Shown here one piece after another: positions 8,631-15,798 of a stretch of 33,087 nucleotides of DNA. The stretch lies in NCBI GenBank assembly GCA_027081505.1, contig JALWKK010000048.1, positions 1-33,087 of the forward strand, given 5' to 3'. Below the pieces are notes generated by a model. That model did not search any database and was not told the DNA's origin. It was given only the letters and a program-made list of their open reading frames with translations. The position numbers and the translations under genes were made by a program. Each line of letters starts with the position of its first letter. The first letter of the stretch is position 1. This DNA comes from Flavobacteriaceae bacterium (GTDB lineage: Bacteria; Bacteroidota; Bacteroidia; Flavobacteriales; Flavobacteriaceae).

Positions 8631-10301
8631 ATGAACTTTAAAAAAACCTTAGTATTACAACTTGTTATTGTAGTCATTGCAACTTCTTTTATGGTGAGTT
8701 GTAAAAAATCCAGAGACTACAAAAGTAGCTCCAGAGCCACCGGGTGGAAATTTAATTCTAAAGAAGGAGGCTTTAAATACAACACCAATTATAAAGAACA
8801 AGAAACCGGTCCGGGACTTGTATTTATAGAAGGAGGAACCTTTACCATGGGTAAAGTGCAAGATGATCCCATGCACGATTGGAATAATTCTCCCAATCAG
8901 CAACATGTACAGTCTTTTTATATGGATGAAACCGAAGTGACTAATTTAATGTATCTTGAATACTTAGATTGGTTAAAAAAAGTATTCCCTCCGGAAGATG
9001 AGCAGTTTAAAAATATTTATAACGGAGCATTACCCGACACATTAGTTTGGAGAAACCGTTTAGGCTTTAATGAAGTGATGGTAAACAATTACCTTCGTCA
9101 TCCCGCCTATGCCAATTATCCGGTTGTTGGAGTAAGTTGGGTACAGGCTGTTGAGTTTAGCGACTGGCGTACAGACAGAGTAAACGAACTTATTCTTGAA
9201 GAAGAAAGTATTATTGCTCGTGGCGCAAGATATAAAACCAAACCCGGAGAGATTTTTAATACGCAAACATATTTGGCAGCACCTACCAAAACCTATGGTG
9301 GCAATGATTCAATAACCCGAGGTGGTAAAAAGTCTCAAATGTTAGCAAAAAAGAGCAAAGACAGCTCAGATTTATACGTACAACGAAGAGACGGTTTACT
9401 ATTACCCTCTTATAGACTGCCAACCGAAGTAGAATGGGAATATGCGGCATTAGGATTGGTTGGTCTTAGAAATTACAATGTTTATCGTGGGCGAAAAAAA
9501 TATCCTTGGGACGGACAATATACGCGTTCGGGAAAAAGACGTACCAGAGGTGATCAACTAGCCAACTTTAAGCAAGGTGATGGAGATTATGGTGGAATTG
9601 CAGGTTGGAGTGATGATGGTGCCGATATTACTGCCGAAATAAAATCGTACCCACCAAACGATTTCGGATTATACGATATGGCTGGAAATGTTGCCGAATG
9701 GGTTGCCGATGTTTATAGACCTATCGTTGATGACGAGTTTAATGATTTTAATTATTATAGAGGAAACGTTTATACCAAGTTTGCCATTGATGAATATGGA
9801 CAAATAAGTATCGTAACCCCAGATGATATCGTATATGATACATTGAGTAACGGAAAAATTGTAGCTCGCTATTTACCGGGAGAAATAAAAGAAGTTCCGG
9901 TAGATGAAGAAGAAACCTATTTAAGAACAAATTTTGACACAAGTGATAATCGCGATTATAGAGACGGCGATAAGCGTTCTTCAAGATATTACCAATCTTT
10001 TGCTGATGAAGAAGAAACAGACGACAATAAGCGTATGTACAATGCTCCTAAACATTTTGTTTCTACCGATAGCACAGGTCGTTTAGAAAGAAAGTATGAT
10101 GAGTCCACCAACAGAACTACGCTTATAGATAACAATGTACGTGTTTATAAAGGAGGTTCTTGGAGAGATAGAGATTACTGGTTAGATCCGGCTCAGCGAC
10201 GTTACTTCCCTCAAGATATGGCTACAGACTATATTGGATTTAGAAATGCAATGTCACGCGTAGGTTCAAAATCTAAAAAAGGAAAAAGACCAAGGCATTA
10301 A
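8631..10301 (+). CDS. gldJ: Gliding motility lipoprotein GldJ
   Basis: GldJ is an outer-membrane lipoprotein required for gliding and for stability of the GldK/T9SS ring. A signal peptide ends in the lipobox MVSC with acylated Cys24. The rest is a formylglycine-generating-enzyme (FGE-sulfatase) fold: GLVFIEGGTFTMG near residue 62, ETEVTNLMYLEYLDW near 97, YRLPTEVEWEYAALG near 262, YDMAGNVAEWVADVY near 346, then GGSWRDRDYW and YIGFRNAMSRV at the end. GldJ proteins are thought to use this fold structurally, not as an enzyme. At 556 aa it is close to the usual size. It is divergent from porU and followed by its own terminator. Confidence 0.95.
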   Translation: MNFKKTLVLQLVIVVIATSFMVSCKKSRDYKSSSRATGWKFNSKEGGFKYNTNYKEQETGPGLVFIEGGTFTMGKVQDDPMHDWNNSPNQQHVQSFYMDETEVTNLMYLEYLDWLKKVFPPEDEQFKNIYNGALPDTLVWRNRLGFNEVMVNNYLRHPAYANYPVVGVSWVQAVEFSDWRTDRVNELILEEESIIARGARYKTKPGEIFNTQTYLAAPTKTYGGNDSITRGGKKSQMLAKKSKDSSDLYVQRRDGLLLPSYRLPTEVEWEYAALGLVGLRNYNVYRGRKKYPWDGQYTRSGKRRTRGDQLANFKQGDGDYGGIAGWSDDGADITAEIKSYPPNDFGLYDMAGNVAEWVADVYRPIVDDEFNDFNYYRGNVYTKFAIDEYGQISIVTPDDIVYDTLSNGKIVARYLPGEIKEVPVDEEETYLRTNFDTSDNRDYRDGDKRSSRYYQSFADEEETDDNKRMYNAPKHFVSTDSTGRLERKYDESTNRTTLIDNNVRVYKGGSWRDRDYWLDPAQRRYFPQDMATDYIGFRNAMSRVGSKSKKGKRPRH

Positions 10302-10324
10302 TTTCAGATGTTTCTTAAAAACTA

Positions 10325-10356
10325 AAAACCACTCCGATAGAGAGTGGTTTTTTTTG
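10325..10356. terminator. Bidirectional terminator between gldJ and a small membrane protein
   Basis: AAAACCACTC / GAGTGGTTTT is a 10-bp perfect stem with a 7-nt loop followed by a long T-run on the plus strand; the A-run on the other side serves the convergent minus-strand gene. Confidence 0.85.
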
Positions 10357-10359
10357 TAC

Positions 10360-10647
10360 TTAAGTTTTGCAAAAAAAATACTGCAAAACACTTGCTATTG
10401 TAAAAAAAAATGAAAAAAATAATAATACAGTGCTAAGAAGCAACCACTTTTCTTTTTTATTCTTAATAAAGAATTGTAAACTCAAAAAAATAAAAATTAG
10501 TTGGGCTATTAAAAAAGGAATGGTAGCAAGCTCTTTTATAACAGCAATTAGCACAAAATCTATTTTAAAATAGTTAATAAGGTAAACCATAATAAAATAC
10601 CCAACGATTATTAAATTGAAAGTAGTGAGTTGTTTGGGCGAAAACAT
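10360..10647 (-). CDS. Small hydrophobic membrane protein, unknown function
   Basis: A 95-aa protein with three predicted membrane helices (about residues 9-25, 33-60 and 68-92) separated by short basic loops (IKNKKEKW). It ends in a lone cysteine (YFFCKT). No family is recognised. It starts 11 bases after pepP on the same strand and ends at the convergent terminator shared with gldJ, so it is most likely the last gene of the pepP transcript. The reading frame is very AT-rich and lysine/phenylalanine-rich, like its neighbours. Confidence 0.65.
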   Translation of the reverse strand: MFSPKQLTTFNLIIVGYFIMVYLINYFKIDFVLIAVIKELATIPFLIAQLIFIFLSLQFFIKNKKEKWLLLSTVLLFFSFFFTIASVLQYFFCKT

Positions 10648-10658
10648 AGCTGTTTTTT

Positions 10659-11951
10659 TTAGCTGTTCATCAAATCCTCAATCTCATTTGCCTCAATAGG
10701 AATGTTTCGCATTAAGTTAAAGGGTTCTCCGGTTTTTTGAATTACAACATCATCTTCAATTCGAACACCAAATCCTTCTTCGGGGATATAAATTCCGGGT
10801 TCTACCGTAAAAACCATTCCGGCTTTCATAGGCTCCCATAATAATCCGTAATCATGAGTGTCTAATCCTATATGGTGCGAAGTGCCGTGCATAAAATATT
10901 TTTTATAAGCAGGCCAATCCGGATTTTCATTTTGTACATCGGCTTTTGTGATAAGGCCTAGGTTTATTAATTCTGAAGTCATAAGCTTACCTACTTCTAT
11001 ATGATATTCTTTCCAAAGTGTTCCCGGTACCAATAGTTTTGTAGCTTCATTTTTCACTCTTAACACAGCGTTGTACACATCTTTTTGCCGTTTTGTATAT
11101 CTTCCGTTTACCGGTATGGTGCGAGTCATGTCGCTGCTATAATTAGCATATTCTGCGCCAACATCCAATAGGATTAAATCTCCGTCTTTACATTCTTGGT
11201 TATTTTGAATGTAGTGTAGCACATTAGCGTTTTTTCCACTGGCTACAATGGGTGTATAAGCAAAACCTTTTGAGCGGTTACACAAAAATTCGTGCATAAA
11301 TTCCGCTTCAATCTCATATTCCATTACACCGGGTTTTACAAAATTTAAAATCCGTCTGAAACCTTTTTCGGTAATATTACAAGCAGTTTGTATAAGGTCA
11401 ATTTCAATAGGATCTTTTACAGCGCGAAGACGTTGTAAAATAGGATTGCTTTTTGCTACGCTGTGAGCGGGATATTTTTCTTTTAGCCATTTGGTAAAAC
11501 GTGCTTCTCGTGTTTCGGTTTCTACATTGGCACGATAATGTTCATTCGTATTAATATAAACCGTTTCACTTTGTGCCATTAGCTCGGCAATAACTCGTTT
11601 CATATCTTGTAACCAGTAAACGGTTTTAATTCCGCTGGTTTTAAAGGCTTTTTCTTTGGTTAGTTTTTCTCCCTCCCAAACAGCAATGTGTTCATTGGTT
11701 TCTTTTAAAAAAAGAATCTCGCGATGTTTTTCATCAGGTGCATCGGGAAATAATACCAATACGCTTTCTTCTTGGTCTACACCGCTTAGATAAAAAATAT
11801 CTCTGTGTTGCTCAAATGGTAAAGTGCTGTCTGCCGAGATAGGATAAATATCGTTACTATTAAAAAAGGCAACACTTTTTGGCTTCATTTGAGCCATAAA
11901 GTTTTTTCTGTTTTTAATAAAGAGTGCTCGGTCAATAGGAAGATATTTCAT
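10659..11951 (-). CDS. pepP: Xaa-Pro aminopeptidase (aminopeptidase P)
   Basis: This cytosolic dimetal peptidase of family M24B removes an N-terminal residue that precedes proline. The creatinase N-terminal domain covers about residues 1-150. The pita-bread domain shows the metal ligands in order: LLDVGAEYANYSSDMTRT (two Asp), HGTSHHIGLD (His), TVEPGIYIP (Glu) and GVRIEDDVV (Glu). The ORF track starts at 11999, but a perfect -7 box (TAATTTTG, minus 11978-11985) lies inside that extension. The start MKYLPIDRAL at 11951 (430 aa) matches the family N-terminus and is preferred. It follows the 64-aa membrane protein gene. Confidence 0.93.
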   Translation of the reverse strand: MKYLPIDRALFIKNRKNFMAQMKPKSVAFFNSNDIYPISADSTLPFEQHRDIFYLSGVDQEESVLVLFPDAPDEKHREILFLKETNEHIAVWEGEKLTKEKAFKTSGIKTVYWLQDMKRVIAELMAQSETVYINTNEHYRANVETETREARFTKWLKEKYPAHSVAKSNPILQRLRAVKDPIEIDLIQTACNITEKGFRRILNFVKPGVMEYEIEAEFMHEFLCNRSKGFAYTPIVASGKNANVLHYIQNNQECKDGDLILLDVGAEYANYSSDMTRTIPVNGRYTKRQKDVYNAVLRVKNEATKLLVPGTLWKEYHIEVGKLMTSELINLGLITKADVQNENPDWPAYKKYFMHGTSHHIGLDTHDYGLLWEPMKAGMVFTVEPGIYIPEEGFGVRIEDDVVIQKTGEPFNLMRNIPIEANEIEDLMNS

Positions 11952-11977
11952 GGTAATGGATGATTTTGTTTCAGTAT

Positions 11978-11985
11978 CAAAATTA
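11978..11985 (-). promoter_or_regulatory. Putative -7 box of pepP
   Basis: TAATTTTG matches TAnnTTTG 26 nt before the chosen ATG. A TTTG 15 nt upstream (just short of the 17-nt minimum) could be the -33 element. The box argues against the longer ORF start. Confidence 0.45.
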
Positions 11986-12021
11986 CCATAAAAATTCAAA
12001 CAAAAGGAGGTTAAGAATAAA

Positions 12022-12216
12022 TTATTTGTCTAATTTTTTAAACTTTTCGGAGGCTAGTAAGAGTAACATTAATACAATTACACACAAGCCGGCAACAATG
12101 GTGCTTAATGCAATAAGACTATCTCCTTGAAATAGGTGAGAAAAATCTAAGTGCGTAGCATTAAAACCAATAAGAAGTACAGCAATGACGATGAAGATGT
12201 AGCTAATGATTTTCAT
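12022..12216 (-). CDS. Small two-helix membrane protein, unknown function
   Basis: The protein is read from the internal Met (MKIISYIFIVIAVLL), giving 64 aa; the longer ORF-track start would overlap the marC coding end. Two membrane helices are seen (about residues 3-20 and 34-55), joined by a polar loop THLDFSHLFQGD, with a lysine-rich tail SEKFKKLDK. It begins 10 bases after marC and ends about 70 bases before the pepP start, so it is probably co-transcribed with marC. No family is assigned. Confidence 0.65.
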   Translation of the reverse strand: MKIISYIFIVIAVLLIGFNATHLDFSHLFQGDSLIALSTIVAGLCVIVLMLLLLASEKFKKLDK

Positions 12217-12226
12217 ATAAATTTGT

Positions 12227-12814
12227 TTAATTAAAAAGTTCTTGAATATTTGAGGTAAAAAGTTTGATAGCAATCGATAGAAGTACTACACCAAATATTT
12301 TTCTAATGATGATAATTCCGTTTTTACCAATAGCTTTTTGAATGTTTTTGGAAGTTTTTAAAACAATATACACAAAAACAATGTTAATTAGTACTGCCAA
12401 AATTATATTTTCGGTATGGTATTCGGCTCTAAGCGATAGTAACGTAGTTAAACTTCCCGGACCGGCTAAAAGCGGAAAAGCCAACGGAAAAACCGAAGCC
12501 AACTTAGCACTGTTTTCTCCGTCTTCTTCTTTAAAAAGTGTGATTCCGAGAATCATTTCTAATGCCAAGAAAAATAAAATTAAAGCACCGGCTACGGCAA
12601 ATTCGTGAACGTTTATGCCAATTAAATTAAGTATTCGCTCTCCCAGAAATAAAAATACAATCATTAGTACAGTTGCAATAATTGAAGCTTTTTCAGATTG
12701 AATATGTCCTACCTTTTCTCGTAACGAAACAATAATGGGAATGCTGCCTATGATATCAATCACGGCAAAAAGAATCATAGTAGCGGTAAGTATTTCTTTG
12801 AAATTAAAATTCAT
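12227..12814 (-). CDS. MarC family (UPF0056) integral membrane protein
   Basis: A 195-aa protein with six predicted membrane helices and the MarC/NAAT signatures: DIIGSIPII in helix 1, an acidic cytoplasmic loop FKEEDGENS, and FPLLAGPGSLTTLLSL after it. The family is annotated as putative transporters; the old link with multiple antibiotic resistance is not supported for E. coli MarC. A -7 box (TAATTTTG, minus 12831-12838) lies 16 nt before the ATG. It is divergent from the DUF3109 gene and heads a run of four minus-strand genes. Confidence 0.88.
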   Translation of the reverse strand: MNFNFKEILTATMILFAVIDIIGSIPIIVSLREKVGHIQSEKASIIATVLMIVFLFLGERILNLIGINVHEFAVAGALILFFLALEMILGITLFKEEDGENSAKLASVFPLAFPLLAGPGSLTTLLSLRAEYHTENIILAVLINIVFVYIVLKTSKNIQKAIGKNGIIIIRKIFGVVLLSIAIKLFTSNIQELFN

Positions 12815-12830
12815 AACGAGTTATAAAGCG

Positions 12831-12838
12831 CAAAATTA
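12831..12838 (-). promoter_or_regulatory. Putative -7 box of marC
   Basis: TAATTTTG matches TAnnTTTG 16 nt before the marC ATG; the 60-base divergent gap holds this box and that of the DUF3109 gene back to back. Confidence 0.45.
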
Positions 12839-12862
12839 ACTATTAAAAACACAATAAAATAG

Positions 12863-12870
12863 TATTTTTG
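12863..12870 (+). promoter_or_regulatory. Putative -7 box of the DUF3109 gene
   Basis: TATTTTTG matches TAnnTTTG and ends only 4 nt before the ATG (CCAA-ATG), so transcription would begin at or next to the start codon. There is no TTG at the -33 distance. Confidence 0.5.
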
Positions 12871-12874
12871 CCAA

Positions 12875-13438
12875 ATGTTTCAGTTAGGAAAAACCATTGT
12901 GTCGGAAGACATTATCGAAAAAGAATTTGTTTGCAATTTACACGCTTGCAAAGGAATATGTTGTGTAGAAGGGGAAGCAGGTGCGCCACTAACCAAAGAA
13001 GAAGTTAAAATTCTTAAAGACATATATACTAAAGTAAAACCTTTTTTACGACCGGAAGGAATTAAGGCAATTACCGCACAAGGCACGTCTGTAACATCTG
13101 TTTTAGACGAGCCGGAAACCCCTTTGGTAAACGGTAAAGAATGTGCCTACGTAACTTTTACCGATAACGGAATAGCCGGCTGCGGGATTGAAAATGCCTA
13201 TAATGCAGGTAAAATAGATTTTCAAAAACCAATTTCTTGTCATTTGTATCCGGTACGAGTACAAGATTATAGCGAGTTTGCAGCTGTTAATTATCACAAA
13301 TGGCAGATTTGCGACGATGCGTGTACTTTAGGAAATGAATTGCAGATGCCGGTTTATAAATTTGTAAAGGATGCGCTCATTCGTAAGTTTGGGAAAAATT
13401 GGTATTTAGAATTAGAGAAAGTTGTTGGTAATATGTAA
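12875..13438 (+). CDS. DUF3109 family cysteine-rich protein
   Basis: A 187-aa soluble protein of the DUF3109 family, widespread in Bacteroidota and of unknown function. It carries many ordered cysteines: C20, C25, C29 and C30 (FVCNLHACKGICC), then ECAYVTF, AGCGIE, SCHLYPVRV and ICDDACTLG. Such a pattern with CHLYPVRV resembles the zinc/iron-sulfur-binding YkgJ/Fli-B-like group, so a metal or Fe-S site is likely, but this is inference. It is a single-gene unit, divergent from marC and convergent with the repeat lipoprotein. Confidence 0.85.
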   Translation: MFQLGKTIVSEDIIEKEFVCNLHACKGICCVEGEAGAPLTKEEVKILKDIYTKVKPFLRPEGIKAITAQGTSVTSVLDEPETPLVNGKECAYVTFTDNGIAGCGIENAYNAGKIDFQKPISCHLYPVRVQDYSEFAAVNYHKWQICDDACTLGNELQMPVYKFVKDALIRKFGKNWYLELEKVVGNM

Positions 13439-13468
13439 AAAAAAAACGCCTCAACTTCGAGACGTTTT
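13436..13468 (-). terminator. Terminator of the repeat lipoprotein gene
   Basis: On the minus strand AAAACGTCTC-GAAGTT-GAGGCGTTTT forms a 10-bp stem (one U-G wobble) followed by nine T. On the plus strand the same site has one mismatch and a broken T-run, so it is weaker as a terminator for the convergent DUF3109 gene. Confidence 0.75.
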
Positions 13469-13493
13469 CTTGTAAAATAGAAAAAATTTCTTA

Positions 13494-13874
13494 CTAATTT
13501 CCTCCTATTTTTTCTTTTAACTTGTTTGAAGCTTTATCCACTTCTTCGCCAACTTTTTCTTTGGCATCATTCACCATTTCCTCACCTGCTTTTTTAGCGT
13601 CGTTCACCATCTCTTCACCTGCTTTTTTAGCGTCGTCTACCATCTCTTCACCGGCTTTTTTAGCATCGTCCACTATTTCTTCGCCTGCTTTTTTGGTATC
13701 ATTCACCATTTCTTTACCTACTTCAGTAGTTTTGTCGGTTGTTTCTTTTACAGTTTTTTCCACTGTGTTGGTGGCATCTCCGGCAGCATCTTTAGCTTTG
13801 TCGACAGTTTCTCTACAAGAGTAAATAGAAGCAATCATACAAAGTGATGCAAAGGATAAAAATAATTTTTTCAT
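13494..13874 (-). CDS. Lipoprotein with 11-residue LEA-like repeats
   Basis: The signal peptide ends in a lipobox-like IYSC with Cys20. The rest is a highly charged helical protein made of 11-residue units of the form DAKKAGEEMVN, four of them nearly identical and flanked by diverged ones (ETTDKTTEVGK, DAKEKVGEEVD). There are no aromatic residues and almost no hydrophobic ones apart from Met, Val and Ile in the repeat. This matches the 11-mer amphipathic helices of group-3 LEA and related stress or coiled-coil proteins. It probably sits in the periplasm, tethered to a membrane. The role is unknown. Confidence 0.8.
   Translation of the reverse strand: MKKLFLSFASLCMIASIYSCRETVDKAKDAAGDATNTVEKTVKETTDKTTEVGKEMVNDTKKAGEEIVDDAKKAGEEMVDDAKKAGEEMVNDAKKAGEEMVNDAKEKVGEEVDKASNKLKEKIGGN
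13564..13695 (-). repeat. Four tandem 33-bp coding repeats
   Basis: Four consecutive 33-bp units (plus-strand form begins GCATCATTCACCATTTCCTC) encode the 11-residue repeat of the lipoprotein, with a diverged fifth unit to about 13717. They differ at a few positions each, mostly synonymous or Asn/Asp changes. Confidence 0.9.
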
Positions 13875-13904
13875 AGTATAAATAGATTAGTGATTAATAG
13901 ACTT

Positions 13905-13912
13905 CAAAAATA
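13905..13912 (-). promoter_or_regulatory. Putative -7 box of the repeat lipoprotein
   Basis: TATTTTTG matches TAnnTTTG 30 nt before the ATG; there is no well-placed TTG. Confidence 0.4.
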
Positions 13913-13994
13913 CTTAATTTTTTAACAAATCGGATTTTCAATAAGGCTAAATGTTAATTTTTTTTAACAAATGGAATTTTGGTGTCAATTATAT

Positions 13995-14024
13995 GGAATA
14001 GTTCCAAAAAAAATGGTATATTTG
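13995..14024 (+). promoter_or_regulatory. Promoter and possible operator of the HTH-S24 regulator
   Basis: TATATTTG (14017-14024) matches TAnnTTTG and ends 3 nt before the ATG at 14028. The interrupted palindrome GGAATAGTTCC (13995-14005) sits just upstream, where a repressor would block the polymerase. Autoregulation is therefore suggested but not shown. Confidence 0.45.
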
Positions 14025-14027
14025 AAT

Positions 14028-14795
14028 ATGAATTCGTCAAACTTACTTGCCGCACAACGATTTAAAGAAATTAGAGAAGAAAATCGCTATACGCAACAGT
14101 CCTTTGCACAACTTCTGGATATTGGTGTTTCTACCGTTGATATAGAACGAGGAAAAACCAAAATTTCCGGTAATGTGGTGGTACAATTGCTAAAACTTTT
14201 TAATATTAATCCGTTGTGGTTGTTTGGTGAAAGTGATGAAAAATATACATTAAAAAGAAAAACAGATGTAAGTCCTAAAGTTATTTCCATCACTTCAGCC
14301 AATGAAGATACCATACTATTGGTAGATCAAAAAGCCGCTGCCGGTTACCCGCAAAATATTCATGATACCTCATTTTATCAAAATTTAAATTCTTTTACCT
14401 TACCGTTACCGCAATATCGCAATGCAACGTATAGGGCTTTTCAAGTAGAAGGTGATAGTATGATGCCCAACATACGACCGGGCGATTGGGTGCTGGGAAG
14501 AGCCGTTTCAAATCTAGACGATGCTTCCCATAATAAAATTCATATTGTGGTTTTACAAGATTCGGTACTGGTAAAAAAAATTATAAAAACCGAAACACCC
14601 AACAAAGTAAATCTTGTTTCTATTAATTCGGCTTATCCGGTACTTGAAGTAGATACTCATACCATTCAAGAATTATGGCAAGTAAACAGCCGAATTACGT
14701 TTGGAGTAGAAGAACCGCATGAAAGTATTTTGCTAAAACAATTACAACAGTCTATGGAGGAGTTAAAGGGGCAGATTAATTTAATAAAAGGTTAA
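14028..14795 (+). CDS. HTH-XRE / S24 peptidase-like transcriptional regulator
   Basis: This is a LexA/CI-like two-domain regulator. An XRE-type helix-turn-helix lies at about residues 4-65 (AQRFKEIREENRYTQQSFAQLL). The S24 domain follows, with the probable autocleavage Ala-Gly in QKAAAGYP, the nucleophile Ser in VEGDSMMPNIRPGDWVLG, and the general-base Lys in DSVLVKKIIK. A helical tail (KQLQQSMEELKGQ) could mediate dimerisation. The start at 14028 (255 aa) is chosen because the promoter box lies between it and the upstream ORF-track start. No phage or SOS genes are nearby. It is a chromosomal regulator of unknown regulon, and orthology with lexA is uncertain. Confidence 0.87.
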   Translation: MNSSNLLAAQRFKEIREENRYTQQSFAQLLDIGVSTVDIERGKTKISGNVVVQLLKLFNINPLWLFGESDEKYTLKRKTDVSPKVISITSANEDTILLVDQKAAAGYPQNIHDTSFYQNLNSFTLPLPQYRNATYRAFQVEGDSMMPNIRPGDWVLGRAVSNLDDASHNKIHIVVLQDSVLVKKIIKTETPNKVNLVSINSAYPVLEVDTHTIQELWQVNSRITFGVEEPHESILLKQLQQSMEELKGQINLIKG

Positions 14796-14797
14796 AA

Positions 14798-14829
14798 AAA
14801 ATGGACAGTTAAATTTAACCATCCATTTT
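14798..14829. terminator. Probable bidirectional terminator
   Basis: AAAATGGA / TCCATTTT is an 8-bp perfect stem whose loop contains a second palindrome, TTAAATTTAA. The T-run is short (four), but the position between convergent genes fits. Confidence 0.45.
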
Positions 14830-14855
14830 AAATTTATAGTTTTAAGAGAAAGTAA

Positions 14856-15320
14856 CTATTCTACTAATTTACATTCTTTTAAAATAACGGTAAACATCAT
14901 TCCTAAAACTTTCCCATTAACTTTAACGGTTTGTCCTTTTTTCAGGCTTTCAATGGTTGCCGATTTATCAAAAAAGCACTGTACTTCTCCAAATCGGTCA
15001 TCTGTTTTTAATGTAAGATAGGGTTTGCCGTCAATATCTTTGTTGATGTCATTAACAACACCTTCTACGGTTAAAAACTTTCCTTTGTACTCACTGTCCG
15101 CTTTGTCTATGTCTTCTTTGTAATTTTTGAACAGTTCTGCAGCAGAAATAGAAATAGCTTCTTCTTTTTCTGATTTTTTTGGACTTTCTACAGTTTTAGA
15201 CTCTTCTGTTGTGCTAGTAGCGTTTTTATTTTCGTCAGCGTCGTCACCACTTCCAATAGCGATAAAAACGAAAAATGCTACTAAAAAAAACGATAATAAA
15301 TGTTGTGTTCTTTTGTTCAT
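14856..15320 (-). CDS. tRNA_anti-like OB-fold protein, membrane-anchored
   Basis: A hydrophobic N-terminus (residues 8-24) is followed by a low-complexity Ser/Thr/Glu/Lys linker (about 25-55) and a C-terminal OB-fold of the tRNA_anti-like family: ISAAELFKNYKEDIDKADSE, GKFLTVEGVVNDI, LTLKTDDRFGEVQCFF, LKKGQTVKVNGKV and an ending of ILKECKLVE. The family is found in envelope-associated proteins and has no defined ligand. The 154-aa ORF starts inside the last codons of the VanZ-like gene (4-base ATGA overlap), so the two are translationally coupled. Confidence 0.82.
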   Translation of the reverse strand: MNKRTQHLLSFFLVAFFVFIAIGSGDDADENKNATSTTEESKTVESPKKSEKEEAISISAAELFKNYKEDIDKADSEYKGKFLTVEGVVNDINKDIDGKPYLTLKTDDRFGEVQCFFDKSATIESLKKGQTVKVNGKVLGMMFTVILKECKLVE

Positions 15321-15760
15321 GTTGCTTGTAGTTTTAAATTAATAGATTTGTTAAAAATATATAATGGTAGGAATATACCTATAATATAAAATACAATGTC
15401 GATAATGTCAAACGTTCCGGGTACTATATTAAACAATTGACCAAACTCAAAACCTAACGCTAAAACAGGTACAATAAATATCCAAAACACACTATGTTTT
15501 GATATAGTATTATTCCAAACATACAGAATTAAACTAATGTATGAAAAAATCCAAAGACCATCGGGTAAAGAAAATAAAAACCAATCGGGTAAATCTTTAA
15601 AAATAGGATTTATCTGCTCTCTTAGTTTGTGCAAAAAGTTTAAAACACCTAAACCGTTTAACCATTCAAACATTTTTAATGTTTCAACTCTAAACAGTAG
15701 GTAAATTAAGCCGCCAATGAGCAAAGTAGTTACATGACCAATGACTAACTGTTTTTTCAT
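15317..15760 (-). CDS. VanZ-like membrane protein
   Basis: A 147-aa protein with four predicted membrane helices. The C-terminal half has a VanZ-like pattern: GFEFGQLFNIVPGTFDIIDIVFYIIG, i.e. E..Q.....GT.D..D followed by a glycine-containing helix. The N-terminal loop contains LPDWFLFSLPDGLWIFSY. The function is unknown. VanZ relatives affect teicoplanin sensitivity in other bacteria, but that cannot be carried over here. The promoter box ends 4 nt before the ATG. It overlaps the OB-fold gene by 4 bases. Confidence 0.65.
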   Translation of the reverse strand: MKKQLVIGHVTTLLIGGLIYLLFRVETLKMFEWLNGLGVLNFLHKLREQINPIFKDLPDWFLFSLPDGLWIFSYISLILYVWNNTISKHSVFWIFIVPVLALGFEFGQLFNIVPGTFDIIDIVFYIIGIFLPLYIFNKSINLKLQAT

Positions 15761-15764
15761 TTTG

Positions 15765-15798
15765 CAAATATATACATATTTTTTTAAAATTATAACAA
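15765..15798 (-). promoter_or_regulatory. Promoter of the VanZ-like/OB-fold operon
   Basis: TTG (rc of CAA at 15796-15798), a 23-nt spacer and TATATTTG (minus 15765-15772) match the flavobacterial promoter. The -7 box is 4 nt from the ATG, and the -33 element lies within the last codons of waaA. Confidence 0.55.

Noticed and set aside
11951-11999. N-terminal extension of aminopeptidase P given by the ORF track
   Set aside because: The extension contains the probable promoter box TAATTTTG and does not resemble the family N-terminus, which begins at MKYLPIDRAL.
13564-13717. 33-bp regularly spaced repeats suggesting a CRISPR array
   Set aside because: The units are directly adjacent with no spacers, stay in frame and encode the 11-residue repeat of a lipoprotein; no cas genes are present.
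13522-13824. 100-aa plus-strand ORF with repeated SSPAFLASFTI motifs
   Set aside because: It is the antisense shadow of the repeat lipoprotein; the minus-strand reading has a signal peptide, lipobox, promoter box and terminator.
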